Part shown: positions 43,743-54,679 of the stretch, piece by piece
How positions within the stretch are numbered: the stretch's first letter is position 1
Layout of the letters: every line of letters begins with the position of its first letter
Source: Xenopus tropicalis
Taxonomy: Eukaryota > Chordata > Amphibia > Anura > Pipidae
DNA length: 64,000 bases
Reading direction: 5' to 3'
NCBI RefSeq assembly: GCF_000004195.4
Contig: NC_030680.2
Location: 143,120,045 to 143,184,044 of the forward strand
Program-made: the position numbers and the translations under genes
Notes under the pieces: model-generated
Seen by the model: only the letters and a program-made list of their open reading frames with translations
Told to the model about the DNA's origin: nothing
The model's database searches: none

Positions 43743-44145
43743 TATAAAGGGAAACTGGAAACCAAAATGTGTTAAAGAGCCCCACACAACACAGAAACCC
43801 CTAATATCCCTATCCCTGTAATCTGTTACTTCAAACAGTAGGAATAAATACAATTTTTATAGGCTGAAATCCAGCTACAAAACAGTTCTGCTCTTTCTGC
43901 ATCATCTGAAATCCTGGAAGGGGAGGCGGGACTAAAATATTGATGTTACAGTTTTAGTCCCTTCTCCAGGATTTCAGATGATGCAGAAAGAGAAGAACTG
44001 TTTTGCAGCTGGATTTCAGCTTCTCAACAGCTTACAGACAGCATGCAGGAACTACATAACCCACAATGCATTGAACTGTGATGTTCCTTTCCTTATTATA
44101 TATCCTGTATGCAGGGAATTGTGGGATTTGGAGGTTGGACCCACT
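43743..44145. mobile_element. Rearranged T2-type MITE forming a hairpin
   Basis: The outer parts are the complement of the 7279 element (TAAAGGGAAACTGG at the left, CCACAATGCATTG and GGGAATTGTGGGATTTGG toward the right), but the middle is inverted. Arms 43863-43937 and 43952-44020, about 70 bp each, are complementary around a 14-base loop. Both carry GATTTCAGATGATGCAGAAAG or its complement. The right end is truncated where gypsy-related sequence begins. Confidence 0.8.
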
Positions 44146-44149
44146 CACC

Positions 44150-45800
44150 ATGAGAGTTAAGAGCCTTGTGAGTACGTCTAGACAATCCATCAGCAACTTC
44201 ATTATTGAAGTTAATGTAGGCTAAGGCAGCTAGCCATCTATGGCCTGTAGCATCCAATTTAGCTGTTGTTAAGATAAATGTTAGAGGGGTTTTGTCAGTT
44301 TGGACCTCAAATTGAGCTCTTTACAGGTTATCATAGAGTTTACCAACCACTGCCCACTTCAATGCAAGGACCTGTAGCTTGTGGTAGGGTCTTCTCAGCA
44401 GGGAATAAGCTTCTACTAACAAATGCAATTGGCCTCAGCAATTTTTCATGCTCTTGATACATCACACCTCCTAAGCCATCTCTACTGGCATCAGTGTATC
44501 GGTCTTACTGGGCTCAGCATGGGCTAGGACTTGGGCCATTAGCTTCCTTAGCAACCTGGGTTTGCCTTCACCTTCATGGTCTGGGATGATCTGCAGAAGC
44601 TGATTGAGGGGCCGAGTCTCTTTGGTGAACACCTCAAAGAGAATCTAAGGAATCTAAGGAAAGCAAGTAACTCAGTAGAAGTTCTGGGTTTTGGCCAGGT
44701 GGACACATCTTATTGAGATCAGTAGCAATTCCAGCTGCAGACACCACATGTCCTATGTATGTCACTGAAGGCTGAAAAAGTTGACATTTGTCTAGTGACA
44801 GTTTCAGGCCTTCTTTCAAACTTTATCAAGCTTTCCCCATGTTCTTCCAAATTTCTTCCAAACGCAATTAAATCATCTGGGTACATCTGGGTACATCTAG
44901 GTACATCTAGGTACATCTAGGTACACCAATACTTCTAGTATATGCATGTCTCCCGCAGTGGGCTCCATAAGCCTTTGGAAGGTGGCTGCTGCTCCACCAA
45001 TTCCTTGAGGCATCTGTTCAAATTCATAGAATCTCAGAGGACATATAAAACCAGTTTTCTCTTGGTAATATCCACTTCTAAGGTCCAGTACACTAAACCA
45101 CTTGCTTCCTACAAGACAATTCAGGACCTTTTCTATCCGAGGGGTAGTGTGTTGGTTGGGTATGGGTATGGTAATCCACACACATTCTAACTAGCCCATT
45201 CTTTATACACACCACCACTATTGGAGAAGCATATGGGGCTTCTTGACGCCTTAATGATCCCTGCTGCCTTCAGCTCTTCTAGATGTTTCCTTAAATCTCC
45301 CAGGTCCCATGGGGCAATGCGTCGAGATCTCTCTCCAAAGGGCCTATTCTCCTTGAGGCAAATTCTTCGTTGAGTGCTGTTAGAGCCTCTCATATCCAAG
45401 GTCAACATTTGACTTCTATTAAGCAGCTGAATCTGCAATAGATGTTTCCATTTTTCTGGGATAGGTGGTTTGCCAAATTGGAAATCTTCTGGTTTAGCTT
45501 CCAAGTTTCTGAAGTTAAGTTAGTGTCAGGGATAGGGCAAACTGCAAGGACTTTACCCAGCAGGGCATGGGGATGCAGTATAACTGGTACACTGGTCGTA
45601 TTCTTCCTTTGAAGTCAGACATTTACTGGTAGGTAGTAACTTGGCTTCCATAAGGCCATCTTACTCCTGTACCAGTTTAATTAGCTGGGGGTAAGTGGGG
45701 GCTTTACTGTCCTCCTTTCATATCCTAAGCTTCCACATAATGGGATCATTTTTTGAGCTCCTTTCAGGATTTGCTTTACTCTAAGCTGGTCAGCCATATT
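44150..45800 (-). pseudogene. Ty3/gypsy retrotransposon pol relic (RT and RNase H)
   Basis: Reading leftward from about 45504 on the - strand, motifs appear in pol order: a linker ending LKAAGIIKASRSP, reverse transcriptase box LDLRSGYYQ (about 45062-45088, first catalytic Asp), QMPQGIGGAAATFQRLM (about 44964-45014), VYLD at 44915-44926, CQLFQPSVTYIGHVVSAAG, then RNase H remnants ALKWAV (about 44355-44372) and AKLDATGHRWLAAL (about 44220-44262). Several frameshifts and stops, a short deletion after SGYYQ, and a 10-bp tandem expansion inside the YLDD box make it dead. No LTR or integrase was seen. Upstream (45540-45800) is probably more of the same element, unrecognised. Family role: reverse transcriptase copies the element RNA in cytoplasmic particles. 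Confidence 0.85.
44872..44926. repeat. 10-bp tandem repeat inside the RT active-site box
   Basis: GTACATCTGG/GTACATCTAG units of exactly 10 bp, about five copies. On the - strand they encode part of the Tyr-Leu-Asp-Asp box of gypsy reverse transcriptase. The YLD side is at 44915-44923 and the DDLIAFG side just below 44880. The added length is not a multiple of three overall, so it shifts frame. Confidence 0.85.
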
Positions 45801-45807
45801 TTCCATG

Positions 45808-46252
45808 TTATAATAAAACAGTACCTGTACTTGATCCCAACTAAGATATAATTACCCCTTATTGGGGCAGAACAGCCCTATTGGGTTTATTTCATGGTTA
45901 AATGATTCCCTTTTCTCTGTAATAATAAAACAGTACCTGTACTTGATCCCAACTAAGATATAATTACCCCTTATTGGGGGCAGAACAGCCCTATTGGGTT
46001 TATTTCATGGTTAAATGATTCCCTTTTCTCTGTAATAATAAAACAGTACCTGTACTTGATCCCAACTAAGATATAATTACCCCTTATTGGGGGCAGAACA
46101 GCCCTATTGGGTTTATTTCATGGTTAAATGATTCCCTTTTCTCTGTAATAATAAAACAGTACCTGTACTTGATCCCAACTAAGATATAATTACCCCTTAT
46201 TGGGGCAGAACAGCCCTATTGGGTTTATTTCATGTTTAAATGATTTTGCATT
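45808..46252 (+). repeat. Four 113-bp units without MITE ends
   Basis: About 3.9 units of the 113-bp repeat in + orientation, from TTATAATAAAACAGTACCTG to GGGTTTATTTCATGTTTAAATG. Neither the ACAGGTATGGGA end nor the arms of the host MITE are present. It abuts the gypsy relic. This is either a MITE whose ends were deleted or an array moved alone. Confidence 0.9.
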
Positions 46253-46581
46253 TTTAAAAATCTTGCCTATAATTACCATTGACTGCCCAAATTGGCATTC
46301 TGTGCAACGCTGCATTAGATATAAATATACATCTGCTGGATAATATTACATAAGAGGCATGAAGTGAGAAAAGATCAGCTTTTAAATGTTTTGGTCTCTG
46401 CGCCTCAGACAAAAACAGTCACTAAGCGAAGCTGTTAGAGATCCTCAGACCCCCTAATATAGTGTGACAGATAGATTCTTACGTCCATGAAATGGAGAGA
46501 ACAAAGAATACACATGCTTTTTATCAGAATTAATGTAATATCTCACTGCAAAGCAAACAACTGGTAAACTATGTGTATATC
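46253..46581. other. Unassigned stretch
   Basis: AT-rich unique DNA; no gene or repeat recognised. Confidence 0.3.
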
Positions 46582-48124
46582 CCACTGCTACTATAGGCAC
46601 CATCTCTCCCTACTATACCTGCTATCCCACAGCCCCAGTCCCTTCCCAGAGGCTATTATCCCACTGCTACTATAGGCACCATCTCTCCCTACTATACCTG
46701 CTATCCCACAGCCCCAGTCCCTTCCCAGAGGCTATTATCCCCCCCACTGCTACTATAGGCACCATCTCTCCCTACTATACCTGCTATCCCACAGCCCCAG
46801 TCCCTTCCCAGAGGCTATTATCCCACTGCTACTATAGGCACCATCTCTCCCTACTATACCTGCAATCCCACAGCCCCAGTCCCTTCCCAGAGGCTATTAT
46901 CCCCCACTGCTACTATAGGCACCACCTCTCCCTACTATACCTGCTATCCCACAGCCCCAGTCCCTTCCCAGAGGCTATTATCCCCACTGCTACTATAGGC
47001 ACCATCTCTCCCTACTATACCTGCTATCCCACAGCCCCAGTCCCTTCCCAGAGGCTATTATCCCTCCACTGCTACTATAGGCACCATCTCTCCCTACTAT
47101 ACCTGCTATCCCACAGCCCCAGTCCCTTCCCAGAGGCTATTATCCCCCCACTGCTACTATAGGCACCATCTCTCCCTACTATACCTGCTATCCCACAGCC
47201 CCAGTCCCTTCCCAGAGGCTATTATCCCCCCACTGCTACTATAGGCACCATCTCTCCCTACTATACCTGCTATCCCACAGCCCCAGTCCCTTCCCAGAGG
47301 CTATTATCCCCCCACTGCTACTATAGGCACCATCTCTCCCTACTATACCTGCTATCCCACAGCCCCAGTCCCTTCCCAGAGGCTATTATCCCCCCACTGC
47401 TACTATAGGCACCATCTCTCCCTACTATACCTACTATCCCACAGCCCCAGTCCCTTCCCAGAGGCTATTATCCCCACTGCTACTATAGGCACCATCTCTC
47501 CCTACTATACCTGCTATCCCACAGCCCCAGTCCCTTCCCAGAGGCTATTATCCCCCCACTGCTACTATAGGCACCATCTCTCCCTACTATACCTGCTATC
47601 CCACAGCCCCAGTCCCTTCCCAGAGGCTATTATCCCCCCACTGCTACTATAGGCACCATCTCTCCCTACTATACCTGCTATCCCACAGCCCCAGTCCCTT
47701 CCCAGAGGCTATTATCCCCCCACTGCTACTATAGGCACCATCTCTCCCTACTATACCTGCTATCCCACAGCCCCAGTCCCTTCCCAGAGGCTATTATCCC
47801 CCCACTGCTACTATAGGCACCATCTCTCCCTACTATACCTGCTATCCCACAGCCCCAGTCCCTTCCCAGAGGCTATTATCCCCCCACTGCTACTATAGGC
47901 ACCATCTCTCCCTACTATACCTACTATCCCACAGCCCCAGTCCCTTCCCAGAGGCTATTATCCCACTGCTACTATAGGCACCATCTCTCCCTACTATACC
48001 TGCTATCCCACAGCCCCAGTCCCTTCCCAGAGGCTATTATCCCCCCACTGCTACTATAGGCACCATCTCTCCCTACTATACCTGCTATCCCACAGCCCCA
48101 GTCCCTTCCCAGAGGCTATTATCC
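46582..48124. repeat. ~82-bp minisatellite, 19 units
   Basis: Unit: CACTGCTACTATAGGCACC, then CTCCCTACTATACCTGCTATC, then GTCCCTTCCCAGAGGCTATTATCC. Length varies between 78 and 84 through a C run of 3-7 at the junction. GAGGCTATTA occurs 19 times. Rare point variants (CTGCAATCCC once, TACTATCCC twice, CACCACCTC once) and identical junction lengths over 5-unit blocks (47133-47390, 47620-47880) suggest higher-order duplication. No MITE ends flank it. Confidence 0.95.
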
Positions 48125-48977
48125 CAGCTGTACAAATACATATAGATGAAATATATTTTTTTTATTAAATGAATCAGTGGAATATTCTGATTCTCCATTT
48201 ACATTACTGCTATAAATGGCTGACCCGATGGCTTCTGACTGCAGTAAATAGAACTATAACATAACCCGCCATCTGGAAAAGGGCCCCATATCTTACTATG
48301 ACAAAGGTTTGTTAAAATCACTCATTTTACATTTGGACCTTTGACTTCTAAATGTCAAAAAAGGTAGTTTTGATGGACAGTGTTATTAATCCTCATTGTT
48401 GGCGACTCACAAAATCATCCGTCATGTGTCTGAGCCATTGTATCAAATATATTATTGCTTATTTTTATAACTCCCATTCCCTCCCCGTAACTATCAGTCA
48501 CAGGGTGAAGAACACAGCAACCAATTAATTCCATGTCCGTTTTTATATATTGGAGGTTATTTTTATTTGCTGAAAATGAATAATATTTGAATTGTTTCCC
48601 AAAAGCTTTAGTCAAATTGTTGTTTTGATTGGTAGCGTCTCGTTCCTGGCAGGGTTAATGCACATATATTTAAATGGAAAAAAAAATTACTTTTTTCTGG
48701 TCTTTATTATGGGGTCTTACAAAAAAACTGGTTAGAAGATGACTATGCACTAATATCTGCTTATTACTAGCCAATATGATACCAATCATTATAGGCTAAT
48801 TTGTTGGGCATTTTGGTTTTGACCCAATTGTTAATGAGGCCCAATTATGTGAGCGCAGACCCCATGACTAACTAGGCCAAAGCCTTACTAACTTCTTTTG
48901 GGGGTGATTATTTTACAGTTGGGCACTGAGAGAGGACTGGGCAGGTCAGGCAGACAGTAAAGAAAGGAGGCCAAAGT
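48125..48977. other. Unassigned AT-rich stretch
   Basis: No gene or repeat was recognised. Possible conserved words at 48150-48420 (TTTATTAAATGAATCAGTGG). Confidence 0.25.
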
Positions 48978-49330
48978 ACAATTCAGCAGGAACAGCCCCC
49001 TAATTTGCTCATAGCCTGTACAGAGAGATACCATAAAACTATGGCACATAGGGATTCCCCTGTACTAAGCACAATTCAGCAGGAACAGCCCCCTAAGTTT
49101 GCTCATAGCCTGTACAGAGAGATACCATAAAACTATGGCACATAGGGATTCCCCTGTACTAAGCACAATTCAGCAGGAACAGCCCCCTAAGTTTGCTCAT
49201 AGCCTGTACAGAGAGATACCATAAAACTATGGCAGCATAGGGATTCCCCTGTACTAAGCACAATTCAGCAGGAACAGCCCCCTAAGTTTGCTCATAGCCT
49301 GTACAGAGAGATACCATAAAACGATATAAG
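48978..49330. repeat. ~94-bp tandem repeat, about four units
   Basis: The landmark ACAATTCAGCAGGAACAGCC occurs at 48978, 49071, 49165 and 49260 (spacing 93, 94, 95). Units contain GCTCATAGCCTGTACAGAG and CATAGGGATTCCCCTGTAC. The last is partial and runs into CTTCCCCTTTAAG (49366-49378), a T2-like end, so the array may lie inside a T2-type MITE. Confidence 0.85.
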
Positions 49331-49734
49331 CAATCTCTGGTACTAAGGATTATTATATGGTTACACTTCCCCTTTAAGCAAATACATTCACACAAAGACA
49401 GCTGGGATGAGAGTTACAGGACTGTGATGCTGTGACATTTATATGGCAACTCACCAGAGAGAGAAGCGTTGGAATAACACAAAGAAAGTAAAATAATGAA
49501 ACCCCTAAGACACCCAGTAGGCTCAGCAGCCCATTTCATACATTTCCTTTACATATAATGTAATTCTGCAGCCTGTGTGACAATGATAAAGTGGAAATCC
49601 CTGACCCAACCCCAATATGTGTTTCTCTTTGACTCGCAGCAGGGTTACGCCGCAATATTTCCCACGTGGCTCTGCAACATTCTCACTATAATTCCGTTTC
49701 ACCCTGGAAACCACGGGTGGGGGGGCGTATCATG
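49331..49734. other. Unassigned stretch
   Basis: Unique DNA except for the T2-like CCCCTTTAAG near 49369. No gene was recognised. Confidence 0.3.
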
Positions 49735-50996
49735 CCTCCAATAAGGGGTAATTATATCTTAGTTGGGATCAAGTACAGGTACTGTTTTATTATTACAGAG
49801 AAAAGGGAATCATTTAACCATTAAATAAACCCAATAGGGCTGTTCTGCCCCAATAAGGGGTAATTATATCTTAGTTGGGATCAAGTACAGGTACTGTTTT
49901 ATTATTACAGAGAAAAGGGAATCATTTAACCATTAAATAAACCCAATAGGGCTGTTCTGCCCCCAATAAGGGGTAATTATATCTTAGTTGGGATCAAGTA
50001 AAGGTCCTGTTTTATTATTACAGAGAAAAGGGAATCATTTAACCATTAAATAAACCCAATAGGGCTGTTCTGCCCCAATAAGGGGTAATTATATCTTAGT
50101 TGGGATCAAGTACAGGTACTGTTTTATTATTACAGAGGAAAGGGAATCATTTAACCATTAAATAAACCCAATAGGGCTGTTCTGCCCCAATAAGGGGTAA
50201 TTATATCTTAGTTGGGATCAAGTAAAGGTCCTGTTTTATTATTACAGAGGAAAGGGAATCATTTAACCATGAAATAAACCCAATAGGGCTGTTCTGCCCC
50301 AATAAGGGGTAATTATATCTTAGTTGGGATCAAGTACAGGTACTGTTTTATTATTACAGAGAAAAGGGAATCATTTAACCATGAAATAAACCCAATAGGG
50401 CTGTTCTGCCCCAATAAGGGGTAATTATATCTTAGTTGGGATCAAGTACAGGTACTGTTTTATTATTACAGAGAAAAGGGAATCATTTAACCATGAAATA
50501 AACCCAATAGGACAGTTCTGCCCCCAATAAGGGGTAATTATATCTTAGTTGGGATCAAGTACAGGTACTGTTTTATTATTACAGAGAAAAGGGAATCATT
50601 TAACCATGAAATAAACCCAATAGGACTGTTCTGCCCCAATAAGGGGTAATTATATCTTAGTTGGGATCAAGTACAGGTACTGTTTTATTATTACAGAGAA
50701 AAGGGAATCATTTAACCATTAAATAAACCCAATAGGGCTGTTCTGCCCCCAATAAGGGGTAATTATATCTTAGTTGGGATCAAGTACAGGTACTGTTTTA
50801 TTATTACAGAGAAAAAGGACATTATTTTTAAAAATTAGAATTATTTGCTTGTAATGGAGTCTATCGGAGATGGCCTTTCCCCTTATTCAGAACTTTCTGG
50901 ATAAGGTATGGAGATTACAGAAAAGATTATGAAAAGACCCCTTATCCGGAATACCCTTGGTCCTGAGCATTCTGGATAACGGGTCATATACCTGTA
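49735..50996 (-). mobile_element. ACAGGTATGGGA MITE with ten 113-bp units and a scrambled end
   Basis: Ten 112-113-bp units in reverse orientation (49735-50820) are followed by the complement of the left arm (TAATGGAGTCTATCGGAGATG, 50850-50870). At about 50905-50996 comes the right arm in direct orientation (GACCCCTTATCCGGAATACCC ... GGGTCATATACCTG). The expected right end before the array is missing: the array simply starts after CGTATCATGC. The element is therefore a chimera of inverted pieces. Confidence 0.9.
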
Positions 50997-51897
50997 ACAG
51001 AAAAACTTCTATGGATTTGGAACCACAGCAGCCAGCAGCAGTAAGTTTTCCTGCCTAATTTAGGTAGAATAATGGAAGCACGTATCTAATTGGTTGATAA
51101 GGATTATATGTTATTGTATGGAAAACAATACTAAATTATTAGGGCAATGACTGAGGGTGGTTGGACCTTTTTAGGGAGAACTTTGATCCCCTTCCCTTTT
51201 AGCCAATAGGAAATTCTTTGTTAGTGACTCTTGAGTACCGAGGTTCTTCCTCAGGGGGCTGAGCAACCCAATGCCCTGAAGCATTTACACTTTAATGTAC
51301 AAACTGACATTATTGCTCATTTTCTCGAACCGCTATGCAGATTCCCATCCTGACTGCTGTCATTTTACATCTGTTTTAGGGTGATTCTGTGGCTGCTGTA
51401 AATGTTCCAGCTTTATGTACGCTTCTCTGCCTATACGTTAATAAGTTGCGCGCTTCTCAGATATATCTTGACATCTTGGAACTATAGGATCGCAGAATTT
51501 TTTTAACTGCCCAGAATGTCATGAAAATAACTCGCTCGCGTGCCTTGGTCTCCTTTATTGGCCTCGGGCACCCAGGCAAAGCATGAACAGTGGTGAGAAG
51601 AAGCTGAACCTGGCACCTTGGTGAAGCAGAATAATTGCCCTAAATCCAATGTTACGGCACATAAGTAATGTATGGGAAACCTTTCTTAAAACACATTGGG
51701 GGTCATTATAAAGTTCCCGCAACGCATATTTTTTTCGCAAATGGTTGTTCTGCACATGTTTTCCCCGAAACGCTTACATTTTGCGCAGCTGTGCCGTCTT
51801 TACTTTTATTGTGAATCGCAGTGAAAAGTTGTGGCGTAACTCGGACGCAGAGTGTGCGCATACATATTTTGCAATTTGTAAGGACAGTCTTGTCCAG
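50997..51897. other. Mostly unassigned; possible MITE fragment at 51698-51890
   Basis: GGGGGTCATTATAAAGTTCCCG (51698) followed by TTTTTTTCGCAAATGG resembles the GGGGCA...TTTA palindromic MITE. The remainder (51000-51550) is unique DNA without gene signals. Confidence 0.3.
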
Positions 51898-52658
51898 TAG
51901 CGATGAGCGAATCTTTTCGCCAGATATGGACTCTCAGCGAATTTCCGCATTTCCCCATTGGCGAATGGTTTTGCAAAACTTCAGGGAAAATTCGGTGCAA
52001 AAATATTCATCACACATAAAAAAAAGTCTTGATCATGTCAATCAGTCATGGCTGCATCAAAATAGGTGCAATTGGGCATGGGTACGGTCACGTCACGTCA
52101 AAGTGGTTGCACCCTCGTCAAAATGGGCATGTTTGCGTTTAAAAAAGTCGCCCGACAAAATGGTTGCGCGTCACCTGCGTTTTGCACATTTTTTGCCGTT
52201 TTGTGAATTTTTCAGCAGTGGCGCAAAAATTTGCGGTCACGTAAAAATAGGCACGTAAAAAAGTGGCCCACGTCAAAAAAAGTCAGCCACATCAAACAAA
52301 GCAGCGTGGCATCCACATTTCATGAATATTTCACCGTTTCACAAATTTTTTCATAGTATCGGTGAAAACGGGACCGATTCGATGAGCAAATCTGTCCTGT
52401 TTCGCCAAAAAAATGCCGAAACTATGGAAAAATTTGCAAAAGGGTGAAATATTCACGAAACGTGGATGCCACGCTTCTTTTTTTGATGTGGCCGACTTTT
52501 TTTTCTACATGGCCACACTTATTTTGACACGGCTATGGATTTTTTTCGCAAATTTTCGCTGCAACATTTTGCTGAAGTTTCTCAAAATAATTCAACAATG
52601 GGGAATCGTGGACATTCGCTGCAAATCCATGTCTGGCAAAAAAATTCCCTCATCACTA
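51898..52658. mobile_element. Two adjoining TAGTGATGAGCGAA palindromic MITEs
   Basis: It begins TAGCGATGAGCGAATC and ends TTCCCTCATCACTA. In the middle (about 52373-52400) GACCGATTCGATGAGCAAATC joins a right-type and a left-type end head-on, so this is two copies fused or one inserted at the end of another. Internal GTCAAAA and GGGCATGG units are diverged. Frames through it (145 and 110 codons) are artefacts. Confidence 0.7.
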
Positions 52659-53572
52659 CATATCAATGGTGGATTCCCATAGGTCCTGTTCCAGCAGTCA
52701 CCTGGGACCCATGGACAAAAGAGGACCCGGGGGTCGCGGAAGGAGGTGGGATTGGACAGAGCAGGGCAGAGTTGGGGCGTGCCCAGGGAAGCCCAGGAAG
52801 GGGAGGGCACACAACCCTGTGGATAATCTGCCCCTGGATCTTATTTGCCCCATCCAGACACCCATAAGAACCCGTTGAATTGTTGCTTCCATTATTTTAC
52901 CTGCACTAGATCAGTTAAAGCCAAGCTTATCCATCACCTTATCATTAATAAGAATTGTTTCAGTGCAAACAGATTTTTGTGTTTGCGTTTAATGAATTTA
53001 AAAAACGGACTTCACCAATAAGAACACTCATTTTCATGGGGGGCTAAATCTGCATTTTCCTGACCTGCTCCGTGTTGGAAATAAAAACAGAAATGGTAAA
53101 AATCCACATAAAACTCATAATGTTTTCCAGTCCGATTCTCGCTCATATGGCGATTTTTGTTCAGAAATTCCCCGAGCGCTCAACGGCTCGCACAAACACA
53201 GAACGTAACTTTTAGCATTTCGAGCCGTACCAAGTCGGAAAGATTGGAGTCGCTAATTAGGAAGTTATACTTCTGCTGGGAATTTGTGGCAGTAATTGCA
53301 AGTGCATAAATTACAAATCATTTTGTCATTTAAATTGCTTACCAATAAAGTCCCACTTTGGGTAATGCGCATAAAATCATTATTTGTTCTGCAACATTTT
53401 ACAGTTAATTGTTTAATGCTTGTTAAAAAACTTTCCTTTCGTAATTTATTCATGGGATTTGAAAATAACAAGTCTGACGGGTGCAACCGGCTAAGGGAAA
53501 CTCACATTTACCAAATAAACAAACGTTGGTCCCCCACGGACCATTTCCCTGGTGATTGGGTGCTTACAAGTA
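52659..53572. other. Unique sequence, weak conserved-noncoding candidate
   Basis: 52910-53500 is non-repetitive with CpG-retaining phrases (CCCGAGCGCTCAACGGCTCGC, GAGCCGTACCAAGTCGG) and AT-rich flanks. No exon-like frame was found. The frame starting at 53296 runs into the next MITE. Confidence 0.25.
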
Positions 53573-54110
53573 GTGATGAGCGAATCTGTTTCGTTTCGCT
53601 TCGCCGAAAAATTCGCGAATCTTTCAAAAGATCAAAAGATCCGCGAAACGGCGAAAAATTCGCGAAAACGGCAAAAATGACGTGCAACAAAAAAAATTGC
53701 CACCCGCGGCTATCATTTTGTCGCGTGGCTATTGTTTCGTCGCCCGCGGCTATTATTTTGTCGCGCGGCTATTGTTTCGTCGCCCGCGGCTATTATTTTG
53801 TCGTCCGCGGCTATTGTTTTGTCACCCGCGGCTATTATTTTGTCGCGGCTATTATTTCGTCGCCCGCAGCTATTATTTTGTTGTGCGGCTATTATTTCGT
53901 CGCCCGTGGCTATCATTTAGTCGCACAGCTATTATTTTGTCGCACGGCTATTCTTTTGATGCCTGCGACTATTCTTTTTTGACGCCGGTGACCATTTTTG
54001 GACGTGCGGTGAATTTTTCCGCGGCAAATTTTTTCATCCGTTCCGCGAAACAATCCGCCAATGGCGAAACGCGGAAATCCATGCCTGCCGAAACATTTCG
54101 CCCATCACTA
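53573..54110. mobile_element. TAGTGATGAGCGAA MITE with CCGCGG minisatellite
   Basis: Ends TAGTGATGAGCGAATCTG and CATTTCGCCCATCACTA, with inner TTCGCGAATC and GCGAAACGCGGAAATCC. The centre (53700-53990) is a minisatellite of about 14 units of 19-21 bp with the core CCCGCGGCTATTATTTTGTC. It is rich in CCGCGG (SacII) sites near the left and decays toward the right. Open frames of 228 and 159 codons repeating RGYYFVA or similar are repeat read-throughs. Confidence 0.85.
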
Positions 54111-54271
54111 CTCACAAGGCATTATCATTACATCTACATTATAGCAGCGCTCGAATATTAAAAATTTAACAAAAAAACCCACAGATTTATCAAAATCCCA
54201 AATTTCAATTCTGTGGCAGAATTTTTCCATTAAAGAAATGGCAGTGCCCCAGTGGATAGAATTATCTTGAT

Positions 54272-54670
54272 TAGTGATGAGCGAATTTTTTTCGCCAGGC
54301 ATGGATTCACAGAGAACATTTCTCCATTGGCGAATTGTTTCGTCAAACTTCAGCGAAAATCCACTGCAACAAAAATTAGTTGTGCATCAGAAAGGTTGCA
54401 GTTGTGTCAAAATAGGCGCGGCTGTGCGGCTGCATCAAAAATAGGCGCGGTCGGCGCAAAAAAAGATGCGTATGACAAAAAAGACGCCCGCGACAAAACA
54501 ATGGTGCAAAAAAACGCGTTTCGCAAATTTTTGTCCTATTTTGCTTTGCCAAAAAAATGTGAGAATTTGCTAAAAATTCACGAAACGGCAAAAAATTCAA
54601 TTCTTGACGCACTTAATTTTTTGATGCAACCATGACTTTTTTGATGCGACTGCAACATTTTTCTCACTAT
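54272..54670. mobile_element. TAGTGATGAGCGAA MITE lacking its right end
   Basis: It starts TAGTGATGAGCGAATTTTTT and GCCAGGCATGGATTCACAG. The interior has GTCAAAATAGGCGCGGCTG and GACAAAAAAGACGCCCGCG units. It fades into TTTTTTGATGCGACTGC and then the AT-rich array at about 54680 without a terminal TTCGCTCATCACTA. Confidence 0.75.
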
Positions 54671-54679
54671 GCAATTTGT

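Noticed and set aside
46582..48124. Possible CRISPR array (regular ~82-bp repeats)
   Set aside because: There are no unique spacers between repeats, the units are contiguous, and the DNA is vertebrate.
53296..54161. 228- and 159-codon frames repeating Arg-Gly-Tyr-Tyr-Phe-Val-Ala-like units
   Set aside because: Translations of the 20-bp CCGCGG minisatellite in a MITE.
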